Assembly: GCA_000711775.1 (NCBI GenBank)
Contig: ARYC01017443.1
Coordinates: 17,655-81,654, forward strand
Reading direction: 5' to 3'
DNA length: 64,000 bases
Origin: Oxytricha trifallax
Taxonomy: Eukaryota; Ciliophora; Spirotrichea; Sporadotrichida; Oxytrichidae
The notes under the pieces: generated by a model
Database searches by the model: none
What the model was told of the DNA's origin: nothing
The model's input: only the letters and a program-made list of their open reading frames with translations
Translations under genes and position numbers: made by a program
Part shown: positions 20,110 through 33,268 of the stretch, piece after piece
How positions within the stretch are numbered: position 1 is the stretch's first letter
How the letters are laid out: each line of letters opens with the position of its first letter

Positions 20110-23100
20110 TCACTACTATTGCTATATCTTATAAATTTCATGACTAATAATCTTCTTTTAATTACTATTATTCCCTTAGCAAATATTTCCATTCGATCTC
20201 TGACTACTCATTGATTTGTTTACTCCTTAATTTCTGCAATTTCCCTATTTTGCTTAAATATTATTGCCCTCATAATTTCTAGCTGTTTAATCTTGAATTT
20301 AATGCAAAACTGATTTGCTATTGCTCGCTCTCATTAATACACTTTAGCTTTGATTATGAGTTTATTGTTAATTTTGGTACAAATTATGAGCAATTCCGTT
20401 TAATTTGCCATTTATATGCTAATGAGTATAAGGTTATTAAGGTTTAATATTATTTTCTGAATTGCCCAGGATAGTTTTCTTAAAGTAAGCAAAGCTCAAT
20501 TTTTTCTGAGGATTTGTTTAATGACCAGAGCTTGGTTAAAATTAATTGTTTTTGTGATCGCTTATGCTTTGATTCGTTTTGTGAGTGGAAAGTTGTGATA
20601 AAACTGTACTTATATTTTGAGCTGCTCTTGGACTTTTGTAGTTACTATTTTATTGCTAAGTTTAGAAATTCGCAGATGCAGTTGTCTGAGGTATTTAAGA
20701 TCTTTCCGATTTACTTCCTTTGATAGCATATGTAAACTTGGATTAATAAAAATCAAAATAAAGATTAATAAATTTTGAATTATTGATATTGGCTAGCAAC
20801 TTAGATGCACTCGAACTTTTATATACGTCAGACTATTTCATCATATTGCTTATTTTTACTGGTTTATATTCTCTGTTCTTAGAACTAACATTATAAAGCT
20901 TTTCAGGAGATTTATTTTCTTCAATTTTATTTTAACTTGATAAAATTCTACTTGTATTTATGGTATTCTTAGGAGATTATGACAGTCCCCTATCATTTTA
21001 GTTAATTGCACTTGCCTAATATTCTTAATTGGTTTACTCTATAAATTGGCTTAGAGATTGAGAAACACTTGATTGATTATTTTACAATCCTTTGGGAGTA
21101 GATAATATTTATGATGTATTATTGATTACCGTGTTATTTTAGACAACTTAATTTCTTGTAATTTATTGATTTGATCCTCTTCTGTTTTGTAAAAAATCTT
21201 TTGCACTGTCTTTTTAATTTGATTTTTAGTTATTAACCTTATGTTAAGTATTTATGGATATGGCATTTTTTTGTAATCCTTTAACAGTAGTTTATTTGAG
21301 TGGTTAAACAAGAATTTCTTATTTTTAACTTCTATCAGAAACACCACCTACTGAGTTATCTTATGTAATCATATAAGAATTTGCTTTAGTTTATTAGTCA
21401 TTATTATTATTGTAATATTCCATCACAGCTTGCCTTTCAGGTTGAACTAACAACTGCTATTATTTCTCTAATTGTTCAGCAATTAAATCTTCTTAAAAAT
21501 CAGGGGTTTAAAGTTTTAACTGCCTTTAGTATTGAATATTATAATAATCTGGATAGAGAGTTAATTGGTTTTATTCCTATTTATACTTTTGCATTTAATA
21601 ATCAGAGTCTATTAATAGATTTGCATCGAGATATTCTTATTAGGGGTTCGCTTAGTAATTTTTATGCTTGTTTGGATTTTCAAATAAAGCTCCAGCTGCA
21701 AATGATCCAAATGTGTTTTAATGTAAATCTGGTGAAGTTTCAACTTAGGTGTGCTTTGCATTATTTTATTAAATGCCGCTTAAATCTTAACTCAAATTAC
21801 TACTGTTAATTGAGTTCTTTGATTTTTTATGGGAAAATTGAGACATCAGATTTATAGTCCCTCTCAAAATAAAATGTAGAGTATTCTCCCAGTCTTTCTA
21901 CTCTACCAATCTTTAAAGTTGTAAGACTTCTAGATCATTGCCAAAGAATTGTAATTAAACGTTAACCATTTTATCATCTTAACTTTAAAGTAAATTTAGC
22001 AACTATTGCGACATATTCAAGATTTTCAAGTTCAATTCTTTATTTTTGATAATCTTTGTTTCTTTGCTCAAATTATTGGTCAATGAATTTTTTCCCATAC
22101 TTCCTGTGATTTAAGTTTAGGAGAAGCTCCTACTGTGATTTAATTTCTTGACTGAAGAATTACAAACATTTTATGAATTGACTTTCTTAACAATTTAAGC
22201 TTTATTATCAGGCTGTAATATTTCGATATTACTAAATTTTTCATTTAGCAATTAAAGCTACTATTAAATCTTAGCGTTTTATTAAACTAAATCCTGCATC
22301 ATTACATCTTTTATTTAAATCTATTTAATCAAATCGGTATCATAAGTATTTTATTAGTTTTTTTGATTGCTTATCAGAAAAGTCTAATCAACTGATAGCT
22401 TTTCTTTTAATGAATTAATCTATGTGAATTTCTATATCTCTTCAATTAATTGCTTATTTTATTCTTTCAAACTTAAATTTTCTTATTCTAATAACTCTTG
22501 AGTTTTTAATATTTAATTTTTTTCAATCAGAGATTGCTTAAGTTAGAATTTTTACTGGTCAATCTATTATTAGTGTTCAAGTAAATCCATTTGCTGAGCT
22601 TTAATCGCATCCAATGAGAGAAACAGAAATTCATTAATCTAGTCCAAGTTTTACCTAATTTTCTATATAAAAGAATAAAAAACAATATGATTTATACTTA
22701 CAATATGAACTTGCTTAATCTGGGTTATGAAACTGGATACATCTAAATGAGCCATTCTATAATCAATATTCAATAAATCAACTATATTCTGGATATCTTA
22801 TTATTTTGTGTCTAATTGATCTTAGAGCATTTTAATTATGTTTTGTTTCATATTTTCCTCATATATTGGGTATTCTCTTGAAAATTCATTGTTTTCTTTT
22901 TAATTGATGAACTTAGATCCCACTTTGGGAGTACCGAAATCAAGTACAATTTAGAATAATTGCTTGATTAATTTTATAGCTAAAATTTTAATCACTAAGG
23001 GATGAAATATCACAGGCGTCACTTGAAAGCGCAGGAATACTATTTGACACATTATTTATTTATTTGTTCTATTAATTCAAGTGGTTTTCAGGTGCTTTTA

Positions 23101-23621
23101 TTCCCATAAAACTTTAGTTCCCTGATATTAAAACACTCTAATTTTGGTTGATACATTCCTCATCACTGCTCTCTATAAAATTGCAAGAATTATCCTCATC
23201 ATCTTTGTCCTCAATATTTAACTCTATTTGTTTTTATGTTTAAATTTGATTAGCTAATTGTTACTATTTTTAATACACTTGCTATTAGTCCCTTTTATCA
23301 GCTAGTTTAGAGTTCTATAGCTATCTTAAAATAAATATAAGTATACCTAAAAACTCCTTAATATATTTCAATTTTCAATAAGAATAATAGATTACAAATA
23401 TGCAACAATAATTGCTATTGATCATTCTTATTTCCTATTATCCTTTATATTTCTATTTAGTTTTTACCAAGTGATTTTTAGTCTTTCAAATTTTACATAA
23501 AGCCCTAGTTTCCTTTACTATCTATAATTTCAATAGTATGGTCATTATCAGCATAGTCAAGAGAATTCCTAAATTATTGCAATTAATTGGTATTGTATTC
23601 TTTATATCGAATGGCACTCAT
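20110..23621 (-). CDS. large Gln-rich coiled-coil protein
   Basis: Start ATG 23619-23621 (MSAIRYKEYNTNQLQQFRNS), stop TGA 20110-20112. Long heptad-rich stretches appear once TAA/TAG are Gln: DAIKAQQMDLLEHQQQIDQQ, ILKTQELLEQENLSLKEQN, NIIKMLQDQLDTKQQDIQ. There is an acidic segment (NIEDKDDEDNSCNFIESSDE) and a Ser/Asn/Gln-rich C terminus (VNKSMSSQRSNGNI). Short introns are likely, for example one ending near 23330. No catalytic domain is visible. Such proteins are often basal-body or cytoskeletal in ciliates, but that is inference. IESs may be present; I did not find clear scrambling. Confidence 0.65.
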
Positions 23622-24915
23622 TTTTAGTTTGATTTTATTCTATTAAATTAATTTTACAATAAAATTTAACTTCTGATAATTCCAGTACAGAATATCAATC
23701 AATACCTAAAAATAGATTGAAATTGAGAAATATTAATAAGAATTTTTAGAAAATATATAATCCTTCGAAGTGGAATAAAAAAAGGGTAGAAAATTTGAAA
23801 TTATTATTTACCTTATTAAAATAATATATAACTTCTTTGTATCAAAATTACCGAATAGTTTTGATTTATTAAATAATTTATAAGAAACATTTTTGGGGTA
23901 TTAAATCATGTTGTGGAATTAATTCTAATTATATAATCATAAAACCCTTTATTTTATGTAGGAGATTAAAAGTTTATCGAACTTTGTGAGAGTCAGCGAG
24001 TTTCAATTTGCTAGATTCTACTCGATTTGAATGTGCATTTCTTTAAAGGTTTACTCTTGAGATATTATAGAGATTATATTTTCTGCAATAATATGGGATT
24101 TTTAAAATTTTCATAACTAATATCAGATAAAGGGTGTTCAGGGACCCCCATTTTATATCTGTGAAATACAGACTGTAGGTTATAGACCCATATATATACA
24201 AGTGATATTGATTGAAATCGATATTTATTTTTCAAATCATTTTTATTTTCATAAAGACAATGTTACAGGTTGCCATTTCAACTCACTCTGATTTCAGTCA
24301 AATCTAAATTAGAAGTTAGATATTTTAGTATATAGTGAATAATAAAATGGGTTTACTCTTTAAACTTAAATACCATTTATTGAAACAATTAAATTGGAAG
24401 TAAATCGTAAGTCTATATATTAAATTGTTAAAGATTAGAGACCAAAACTATAGTCTCCATTCAAAAATTAAATAGTGAGAAACTGAATATATATTATCAA
24501 ATTAATTAGATATTTAAAAATACAATGATTAATTTGGCTTAGAATTTTAAATTTATTTAGTCAGTATTATTGTTTAGAACATTAATAACGAATAAGATTT
24601 CTATAATGGGGCAGAAATGTATGTTAATAATTAAAAATATAACGAATGCTTAATTATATCACTCAATACTTTGTAATATGACGTTGCATTTTTCTATCGT
24701 TCCTCATCGAATTATTTATACTAGTTTTTATAATTTTGATACTTTATCGATTGCATTTAATGGAATGTATTAGTATTTCATTTATTAAAGTATAATTAAG
24801 GAAAAGTTTAAAATAATATGTACCTCCGTTTCCTTGAAAATTTATTTTATCTATTAATTAATACATTTTATTTCTCTTGGTCTCACAAGCAAGACTTCTA
24901 AGAAAATTAATCCAC
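23622..24915. other. 1.3-kb AT-rich region without a recognisable gene
   Basis: Both strands read. Only short frames interrupted by TGA. A short GC-richer island near 24130-24160 (AGGGTGTTCAGGGACCCCC) forms no clear structure that I can name. Could be intergenic or germline-limited DNA. Confidence 0.5.
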
Positions 24916-25880
24916 TCAGATCTCATTAAAGCTTGAGGTCTTTAAGATCTTAATTTGTATTTATATTATAATACTTTTAAAAATAACATTATGTTGATAA
25001 GAGACCTTAAAGTAAGCTGAGCGATTTGTGATGTCTATCTCTATGTCAGGCTGGTCCTCAGATGAGTTTCTTAGAACTTTTGTGATTTTGAATATAGTAC
25101 TAGGAAGATCCATGCTTTTAAGACGCCCTTCTATGTATTTCTCTCTTACTTATCTTCTATCCCAGTTCCACTTGTATATTTAACTTTCCTTCAGTCCTAT
25201 CTCCTAAGAAATCTACTTAAACAATAATAGAATCAGTTAACTATAAGCATTAATAGAGAAGCAAATGTCATTTAGAATATTCTAAAGAAAGTTTCCTCAT
25301 AACTGATTTGGACCAATTTGGATTCTTTTTAAACTCATTCTCAAGAATTTTGACTTAATCAATTGATTTCATGCGCCTTAAATCATTCAAACTATAGGGT
25401 GCCTAAATTTCTAGTTTCTTCCTTTATTGGATATTAGTTTATAAAAAAACTAATTAAGAATATTTTTCATCACTTTAATCTTAACATATAAATATTAAGC
25501 TATACGCATTCACATTAAAATTCATATTGACTTTATAAGTTGATATAAATAGTTACTGAAACTAATTTACAGTCATTAATCTCTTGAGAATTGCTTCTAG
25601 AGAGAGTAGAGGTGTTTGTTTGACCTCTGTTAACTTACAAAGGACTGTCAAAAATAAGTTATTCTTCCTTATTATTGTTGTTTAATTGTTGCTCTGTCTA
25701 CCTTTTTTAATTAATTTCTTCCAAATTATTCTCTTCTTATGCTTGGCTTCTATATAAATTTAAATAAATTGATAATAGATGGGATGATTAATTGAAATAA
25801 CTGATATTAACTTAAATGGCTGTCAATCTCAAAAGATAGGTCGAAATCTGGGTGATAGCTCCATGGTAGGGAAGCATAAG
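24916..25880 (-). CDS. homeodomain transcription factor
   Basis: The homeodomain is split by an intron or IES. Helices 1-2 read QVKILENEFKKNPNWSKSVM and MRKLSLEYSK. Helix 3 reads GLKESQIYKWNWDRRQ, which has the recognition-helix pattern of homeodomains (Q-x-Y-K-W-x-W-D-R-R; the usual core is W-F-x-N-x-R). The N-terminal part is Gln/Asn-rich (QEENNLEEINQKRQTEQQLN). A tail (RLKSMDLPSTIFKITKVLRN) follows and the frame ends at TGA 24916-24918. The gap between the domain halves is near 25160-25270, ending ...GGAGATAG. Upstream exons up to about 25880 are less certain. It would act in the nucleus on unknown targets. Confidence 0.72.
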
Positions 25881-26877
25881 AAAAATAAATAAACAAAAAA
25901 AATTTTGTATTTCCTTTAAGATAAAATAATTTAATAAAATTATCAAATTATTTTTTTATTCATTCAATTATAATGGTTGAAATCATTCTCATAGCTTCAT
26001 TTAATAATTCTTAAAAAATTTTAATGGAAAAATTATAATTGAATTTCTCAAAAGTTATGTAACAAAACTATATGTCCGATCAAATATGAAACTTTTGAAG
26101 AATTTACAAATTAAAAAATATGGAGAACTTAAACAGATATGAACGGATAGATACTCTTAACAGTATGTTAGACAATTTAATCAAATGGTAAATAATCATG
26201 AAGACTTAATATTTTTAATTTAAAATATATTGTTTATTTCTCTGTACTAAGTGGTATACCTTAAAATCTGAATAATTATTCCCATCTTATTCTTTGTCAG
26301 GAAGGCTTTTATCATCTTCCATAGGTAAAATATCCTCTTAATTTATTCCATTTAAGTCACTATGAGAATCAAAAATTCCAATTAATATTTTTATATTAAT
26401 ATTGTAATTGTAATTGTCATTTCTATATTAAAATGACAACCATATATATAAATTAAATTTAAAGACATAAATTGAGAAAAAAATGAAACATAGATATTTT
26501 TAGTAATAATTTATACTACTATATATAAATCTCTTTGAATAATTTTAATTTAAAAGAAGTTAAAACAAATAGATAAAGTAAATTGCTATAATAAATCTAC
26601 ATGAAAACTATTGATATTATTGTGAGATTGATATTTTATCAGTAATTAAAACTGATTCTACCTCTATTAAAAAATTAGTGACATATTTGATTTTAAAAAG
26701 CAAAACGTTTCTATTAATATTAATTAATTTTATGCACCTCTCTAAGTCCATTTTGGATACCCCTGTTAGAAAATAATTCATTTCTCTTTGTTTTTATATA
26801 TTTCTTATTAACCTTCAATTTTGTGTTAAAGGGGTTATAAATAAGAACGAACAATAACATCAAAAGATCAACTTATT
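25881..26877. other. AT-rich spacer
   Basis: About 1 kb, strongly AT-rich with A/T homopolymers, only short chance frames. No RNA gene or repeat recognised. Confidence 0.5.
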
Positions 26878-27511
26878 ATGTAAATAAGAGTATAACTGAA
26901 TAAAATAAATTATAAAATTTAAAACATCTCAAATAAGTAACTGGAATATAAAAACAATATAATTTGTATTTACAATTAAACTTAAAATTAGTACTTAATG
27001 GATTACCAGAAAAGTAAATGAAATTATTCATAGGCATTATTTTATAATATTGAGGTTTTTGAATGCGAGTCACTCATAAGCTTTTCTAATTTTTCCTTCT
27101 CAATAGCTCTTTGATGAAGCCTTGTCAAATTGATTCGCGTATTATCGGTTATTGTTGCTATTTCGATTTCTTGGTTAATGAATATCAGTAAGTTAATTTA
27201 CATTCACTAATTATCTATAAATCAAACCAGCAAATCTATTGGCACATATTAGAGTAATTTGCTTTGGGAATGCGTACAGTGCCAGTCATGAAGTCATTTA
27301 ACTTCTAAAAAATCACTTTTTCACATTTTTTATTAATTTCAAGATCAAATTCAGAAAAAAAGGTTTTGAAAAGATAATTTACTACCGTTTAAGTAAAGAC
27401 TCTTAGAATTCCACCCATTTTTGAGAATGTAGCTTCTGTTCTTTCCTGAGTAAGCTTCAGTTCCAATATTGGTTGAGAAAACTTTTTAATTATTGGTTTC
27501 CCTGGCTCCAT
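26878..27511 (-). CDS. small unknown protein gene
   Basis: A candidate start is ATG 27509-27511 (MEPGKPIIKKFSQPILELKL). Further segments: SEFDLEINKKCEKVIFQKLN, DFMTGTVRIPKANYSNMCQQ, and a charged C-terminal helix RINLTRLHQRAIEKEKLEKL. The frame then runs through AT-rich sequence to TGA 26878-26880, so the true stop may be earlier. A competing frame in the first exon (KVFSTNIGTEAYSGKNRSY) is also open, so one of the two is a shadow. Breaks near 27370 and 27190 suggest introns or IESs. Not recognised. Confidence 0.45.
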
Positions 27512-27589
27512 ATTCTTTTATATTAACACTGTGCACTACATTCGTTACCTAAGAAGCAAAATTTAAGCTTAAAATTAATAGCTAATCAA

Positions 27590-28235
27590 TTTAAGGGATT
27601 CTTTAATGCCAAGCTTTCTCTATACGAAGAGGATTGCAGACAGAAACCCTAATTATAAGATACACCTTAATACCCTCAGCTAATACATGCTGGTTTTTTT
27701 TTATGTAAAAACTCAAATATGAAAATCTCTGATAGTATTCGTCGTCATACCTAACAGTTATTTTCTAATTTGAAAATATATCAATTTCTTCTTTTTCAAA
27801 ATATATCAATATAATAATACTTTGTAAAAAGTATTACTACATATAAATTAAAAAATTGTCGGTTTAACTTTGTTCATTTGTTAACAATGGCAATGCATTT
27901 GCACTTAATTAAGTTTGAATACTGTTTTACAGAGATTAATTAATTTGTTTATTCTCATCACTCTAAATATTGCTTAACCATGTGTAAATCTTATTTCCTG
28001 AAAACAAATTTAATATAAATAATACTATTTTCCTGCAATATTGATTTATTCGTTTTAGCTTTGAATATTATTGATTGAGATTTATTGATTACTCTAGTGT
28101 TTCTTGAGAGCGCTGAAGGCGCTTCCATTTGCGCTACTCAAGTTAGAAATAGTTGAGAGAGACAGATTTGAAAATGCGGGTAAGCCTGCCAAACTTAGCG
28201 TTTACTTAGGTTACCTGTGGTATAGAGGCTAAGGG
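27590..28235. other. region with coding-like fragments, strand unresolved
   Basis: Two islands have lower AT content. At 27607-27720 the + frame reads MPSFLYTKRIADRNPNYKIH and the minus frame reads HVLAEGIKVYLIIRVSVCNP. At 28095-28235 the + frame reads RDRFENAGKPAKLSVYLGYL and the minus frame reads FGRLTRIFKSVSLNYFQLEQ after a 21-nt GT-AG stretch. The minus option would extend the 28240-28689 gene. These could be isolated MDSs of a scrambled gene. Confidence 0.4.
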
Positions 28236-28239
28236 GTAA

Positions 28240-28689
28240 TCAAAAACAATCATTTATTTATGAATTAGGAATTTTATCATAAAAATTTTAATGAATAATA
28301 TGCGAATTTTATGAGGGAGTTATAGAGTGCCCAATTTACTATTATTATCTAAAATTATTAATATTTTACTCGTAGTAGTTCTACTACTTTGAGGAATTAG
28401 TGGTTTGAAGAACTGGTGTCTGTTGCTGAACTATTAAGGGAATACCACCTAAGAAAGAATTCTACGCATTATAAGGCGCGACTTGAGTTGGCATAGAAAC
28501 AATCAACTTTTTTCTTATCAAATTATTTTTTAAAAAAACAGTAAATATGTACGTGTTGTAAATGCACATAATGTAAGGTTGGGCTGGTTGCTGAGCAAGA
28601 GTGAAAGTTTAAAATTAGTTGAAAGTAGGTACTCCTGGGGTACTTGTAAATTGAGTTAGATTACTATTAGGTTGATATTGAAAATTCAT
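28240..28689 (-). CDS. small Gln/Pro/Thr-rich protein with one IES
   Basis: ATG 28687-28689 starts MNFQYQPNSNLTQFTSTPGV and continues FNQFQTFTLAQQPAQPYIM. A 75-bp IES (28496-28570) between two copies of TATG (CATA on the plus strand at 28567-28570 and 28492-28495) is followed by PTQVAPYNAQNSFLGGIPLI and a Gln/Asn-rich tail to TGA 28240-28242. After removal the CDS is 375 nt, 124 residues. Low-complexity nucleoporin-like composition, but no FG repeats. Function unknown. Confidence 0.65.
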
Positions 28690-29255
28690 GATCAAGGGTC
28701 TTTGAATATTATTATTGTTGTAATTAAATCAAACTGAAAAATCAATTAATAATATTTTACACTTAATAAATCATTTTCAAATGGATTCGCTTGTCTTTAT
28801 TTAATTCTTATTTAAATATATTAAAATTTATGAAATTTTTGTTTAGTCTTGTGAAACACAGAAGCATTTGTAAATTATCAAAAGTATAAAAAATATATTT
28901 ATACTAAAATATTTTTTAATTTTTCCTTAAAGAGTAATCTAAGGATTTGTCTTAATTGTTTATGAGTGATAATCTTGTCTATTAAAAAAACATACATTTT
29001 ATGAAGATTTTAATTTTGTGCAATAATAAATTATAAGTGATGAAAGTAAATTTTGATTTATTATATATTGCTATGATAAAAAAGTAAGTTTCAGCTAATT
29101 ATATATTTTATTGAATTACTCACATTCGGATAATTTTCAAATTAATTGAATAACATAAAACAAATTTATAAAAATTATGGAAATGATTAATTAAATATAT
29201 TCAACTGATTAATCACTATTCTTGCTATTATATATTTTTTTATAAATAAAAAGGT
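28690..29255. other. AT-rich spacer
   Basis: Nothing recognised on either strand. Confidence 0.5.
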
Positions 29256-30570
29256 TTTCCCCAAAAAGTATTTTATTAAATAAGTGCATATAAGATCCCT
29301 AAGATTATAATTATTTAAATTATATAAATAAAATTCTTGCTTAAATTGTTTTACTTTATCTAATATTTGATCTCTATACTTAGTCTAAATATCATTTAAG
29401 ACTGGGAAGTTTTCTGGGCAATTACATAGATCAAATCTTCTTAGAATTACTGCAATTTTCTAAATTAAAATTAGTTCAAAAACAAATTAATACTTACTGA
29501 TTAAGGATATAAAATTTCAGTTCTTTTATGTTTTTATTTTGGATTTAAGATATTTTCAACCATAAAATTTTATAACTTTAATAAGGATGATTAAATTAAG
29601 TTTTTTAGAATAATTTTATTTTTGACATTCTGATTTTTTGTAGGACTTTTACGAAAAGGAAATAATATTTAGGCTATATATTATACATGAATAAAAAGTG
29701 AAAGGACATATCTTTATAGAAATTTTATAAGATATTCTTAATAACGAATATAATTATTTACTTAAACCAAATATTATATATCCCCCCTATTAAACTTTTC
29801 ATTTTGTAGCAAAGTTTCTGGTCCAAATCCTTCTTCAGATACTAAAACTGGAAATATTTTATATGAGCTTTTCTTTTCTTATCCTATTTATTTAATAACA
29901 TTGTTTTACTCTCCTTTAAGATCCTAAACAAATTCCCTAACTTATTTAGCAAAACTAGAGTTTTATTACAAATAATCAATAAACTCTCTTTCATTTTTAT
30001 CAATACTTTCAATAAGTTAATTGCACAAGCTTTTATTAGAATCAAATAATTTCAAAGATTCGTTAATGTCTTTTTATCGAGTAATTTGTAGAAACTCTTA
30101 AAGTTAGAAGCTTTCTCTTGATGTTAAAAACTAAATAAATTAAAATTAATTGTGAGTTTGCTCTCCCATCATAATTTCTTCAATACCATCTTCTTCCTTT
30201 CTAACTTTTGATGAGCTCTACTTGCCTTATCTCCCTTATCTAGGTTAAGATTAAATCTAATTTTGACTGTTTATGTTATCACTTTTTAAAAATACAGAGA
30301 CTAAATCGATTTAAGCAATTTATCCTTCTTAAAGACTTTGCTTGATAAATTTATAGAGTGCCTTCATTGTTGTCTCTATATTCTGTGTTATCAAATTTAG
30401 GCATTAAAAGTCAAGTTCTTTTGATTACACGATAGGTTAATCTTAAGAAGGATGTGTGCTTGTTTGGTTGAAAGTTATGATTTTCATAATATTTTCTGAA
30501 ATCACTCCTTGATCATCATTTTATAATAGTAGAATAATAATATATCCCAATTTAATTACACATTTGTTGA
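29256..30570 (-). CDS. coiled-coil protein of unknown function
   Basis: Minus-strand frame with many Gln TAA/TAG codons. It starts near a segment NFNYDEFPFSTN that joins DDQGVISENIMKI across a likely IES (AATG repeat). Next come QSKELDFQCLNLITQNIETT, LVSVFLKSDNINSQNQIQSQ, KVRKEEDGIEEIMMGEQ, a helical region (DINESLKLFDSNKSLCNQLI, IDKNEREFIDYLQQNSSFAK) and VLVSEEGFGPETLLQNEK. The last part (RRFDLCNCPENFPVLNDIQT) reaches about 29260. The exact start and stop were not fixed. No known domain. Confidence 0.55.
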
Positions 30571-30666
30571 AAATGGGAATTCATCATAATTAAAGTTAAT
30601 GATTAAGCATTAATGTCAGGAGATTAATAGGATATTCTAGGAAATTGAAAAATTAGATTAAATTTT

Positions 30667-33039
30667 TCACCTTTGTTATTTGATGGCTGACTCATTGATA
30701 TCACCAAACATTTCGAACTCATCGTTCTTTTGTTTGACTAATTCAAGTTTTTGTTGAGGTATTATTGTTTCTTTGAGATCTTTGAAGTTAACAGGGTGAG
30801 ATTTCTTTCTCAAATCCGCTAAATCGAAGTTCTTTGGAATAAATGGTGCTTCTATATTCTTGGCTTGTAACTTTTTAATGTCAATCTCAGCGAAGAAAGG
30901 ATGTGCCAGAACTTCTTCAAAATCAGTATTCTAGCCTAGTCTTTCTCTTCTATCTCTATTAAGCAGAGAAAGGATTAAATCTTAGGCTAGTGGAGAGACA
31001 CTAATGCCATGCTTGCTTCGATCAGGCCATCTGATAGGAGCATTTTCGATGTTCATAAACATTTTATTTCTGTTTTTGTCATAGAAGGGAGGAATCCCAA
31101 TAATCATCTCATATCTAACATAACATATTAATTTGACTTTTATCTTACATTAAAATACCGAGAGCCCACCAGTCGAGAGTATGATCATGGCCACTTCCCA
31201 ATAACATCTCAGGCGATAAATATTCCGGAGTACCGCAAAAAGAGTTAGACTCTTTGGCTAATTTCGCCAAACCAAAATCTGCCAATCTGATATATCCTTT
31301 TTCATCAACCAGAATATTTTCAGGTTTCAAGTCTCTGTACAAGATTTTGCTCTTGTGCAAATATCCGAGAGCTAAAGCAATTTGAGCTGCATAGAACTTA
31401 ACTCTAAATTCTGAGAAACGTCTTTCTTCTCTCATATATTGGAACAGCTCTCCTCCTCTAAAATGATATAATTATTATTTTACAAATTGAATCTTACTTG
31501 ATGTAATCCATGATAAAGTATATTCTATAGGATCTTTGATAGACGAAATTCATGCTCACAATAAAAGGATTATTAACTTGTAGCAAAATTAGCTTTTCCA
31601 ATCTGATATTTTCAACAGAATCGTTATCAAGTACAATATCTTTTCTGATAGATTTCATTGCATAGTATTAATTTAATACTCAAAACCTACAAAATAAATC
31701 ATGAAAGTTTTTTTAATTTTAAATGTCCAATTCCTATTTAAAATGTTTAGAAGAAGAAAAAAACTTTTTTAAATTTCTTTTATTACTAACGCTTATGTCA
31801 AATTTGACTTTTATACCAATACTTCTGAATTATAAATCAACTTATTAATAAATATAAAAATGAAATTATAATTTTAGAAAAATATTTACATTTAAAAGAA
31901 GAATAATAACTTATCCGAACCCAAAACAGAATTTAATAATTTAATTTTCCATTTATAATCCTTTAAAAATAAATGGGTTTATATTTATCTATGGCAGATA
32001 AACAAGGTATACCTTTCCAAAGTTGCCCCTTCCAATAACGTTAATCAGCTCAAAATCTTCAAGGTTAACCTTCTCGCACTCAGATGATCTGCAGAACAGT
32101 GACTCTGATTTTTCCTTTGAGTCCCCTAGTACGTCATCAGAATCTTCAGTTATGCTAACAGAATTCCTAGAGGCCATATATGCTCTTCCTCTGTGATTAA
32201 TGTTATTCTCAAAATCATCCGTGATTATTTCGACCATGGGGACCCCTCCCATAGACTGCTATCTTTAGAGAGATTCTTTCTCGTAGCTTCCACTGTTTGA
32301 CCCTGAGCCTGAGCTACCAGTTCTAAATTAATCTAGATTCACTAAATCTTCCTCAGAAAGTCTGGCTAAATCTAAAGGCACTCTTGTTATTCCCTTCTAA
32401 ACGTCTTTCTCTTTGGTAGTATATTCACTTAGAGTTTTTTATCTCTATACGTATTATGTAAATATTACTTATTTATTAACTTACAACTCCGTAGATTGGA
32501 ATATTTTCTTTTACCATTGACAGGTAGAATATTTTAATTGCATTCATAATACCTGTGCGTCTATAAGGATTAATCCATTATATTAATTTACCTTTCAGAC
32601 TTTAGTCGGAAATCATGCTCTCCCAATATGTGAATAACTAACTCTTTGGAATTTGGGTCCTTGCTCACAGTCAATCCTGCCAGTAAGTGAATAGGAACTT
32701 TTCTTCTCAACCCTAATTTTGCAATTAAATTTGTGTAACAAACTTACTCTTGCTTTTAAGACTGAATATATGTTTTTCTGTAACTACAAAAATTCTCTCT
32801 TATTTCCAGTCATATTTATTGTACTTTTACACTTTACAAGATAGAAATACCGACTCTATAAAAATTAATCAATAAAATTATTGGCAAATGATGTTACCAT
32901 TCTCAAATATCTTTTTCGCTTCTGAGTCAGCGGTAATGTTTAACTGGTCCATGATATCAGTGAGCTAGTCTACCGGTTGAACTTACTATTTTGTAGTTAA
33001 GCCTACACTGTGCTTTTTTTAAAGTTCTTTTTTCTCCAT
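30667..33039 (-). CDS. AGC-family serine/threonine protein kinase
   Basis: Start ATG 33037-33039 (MEKKELQKKHSVGLTTKQQ), stop 30667-30669. The N-terminal part has a PH-like strand pattern (RKVPIHLLAGLTVSKDPNSK, ELVIHILGEHDFRL) and a Ser/Gly-rich linker. Kinase motifs in order: glycine loop GRGNFGKVYLV, lysine in YYAMKSIRKDIV, catalytic loop LYRDLKPENILVDE, DFGLAKLAKESNSFCGTPEY, LDWWALGILM, PPFYDKNRNKMF, and an AGC-type tail (AEIDIKKLQAKNIEAPFIPK). All catalytic residues (K, D of RDLKPEN, DFG) are present. The usual HRD His is Tyr (YRD), as in several AGC kinases. Introns lie at 31457-31497 and elsewhere. The 31690-32010 gap is longer and probably contains an IES. Confidence 0.85.
31690..32010. 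other. long AT-rich gap inside the kinase gene, probable IES plus intron
   Basis: Separates VYLV at the glycine loop from LNQYYAMKS in the lysine strand. It is several times longer than the other introns here and very AT-rich. Exact pointers not fixed. Confidence 0.5.
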
Positions 33040-33268
33040 AAATTTATAATTTGATATCTCTATTATATTTATATAAATAATCATATTATAATTTCTATGT
33101 TTATATGATTCAGATATAAATCTTGAAAAATTAAGTATATTTCAAATCAATCATCCATTTTGCTTTAATTATTTAATCAATTCTAAAAATCAATCATCAA
33201 TGATTTAAGTATTGAACCTTTTTGTTTATTTGAAGCCCTCATATTAGTAACAGCTCTCCTCTAATTCT

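Noticed and set aside
20514-21809. Plus-strand ORFs in the 20.5-21.8-kb region
   Set aside because: Shadows of the minus-strand Gln-rich coiled-coil gene.
24130-24200. Possible tRNA or small structured RNA near a GC-richer island
   Set aside because: No cloverleaf, T-loop or box signature could be drawn.
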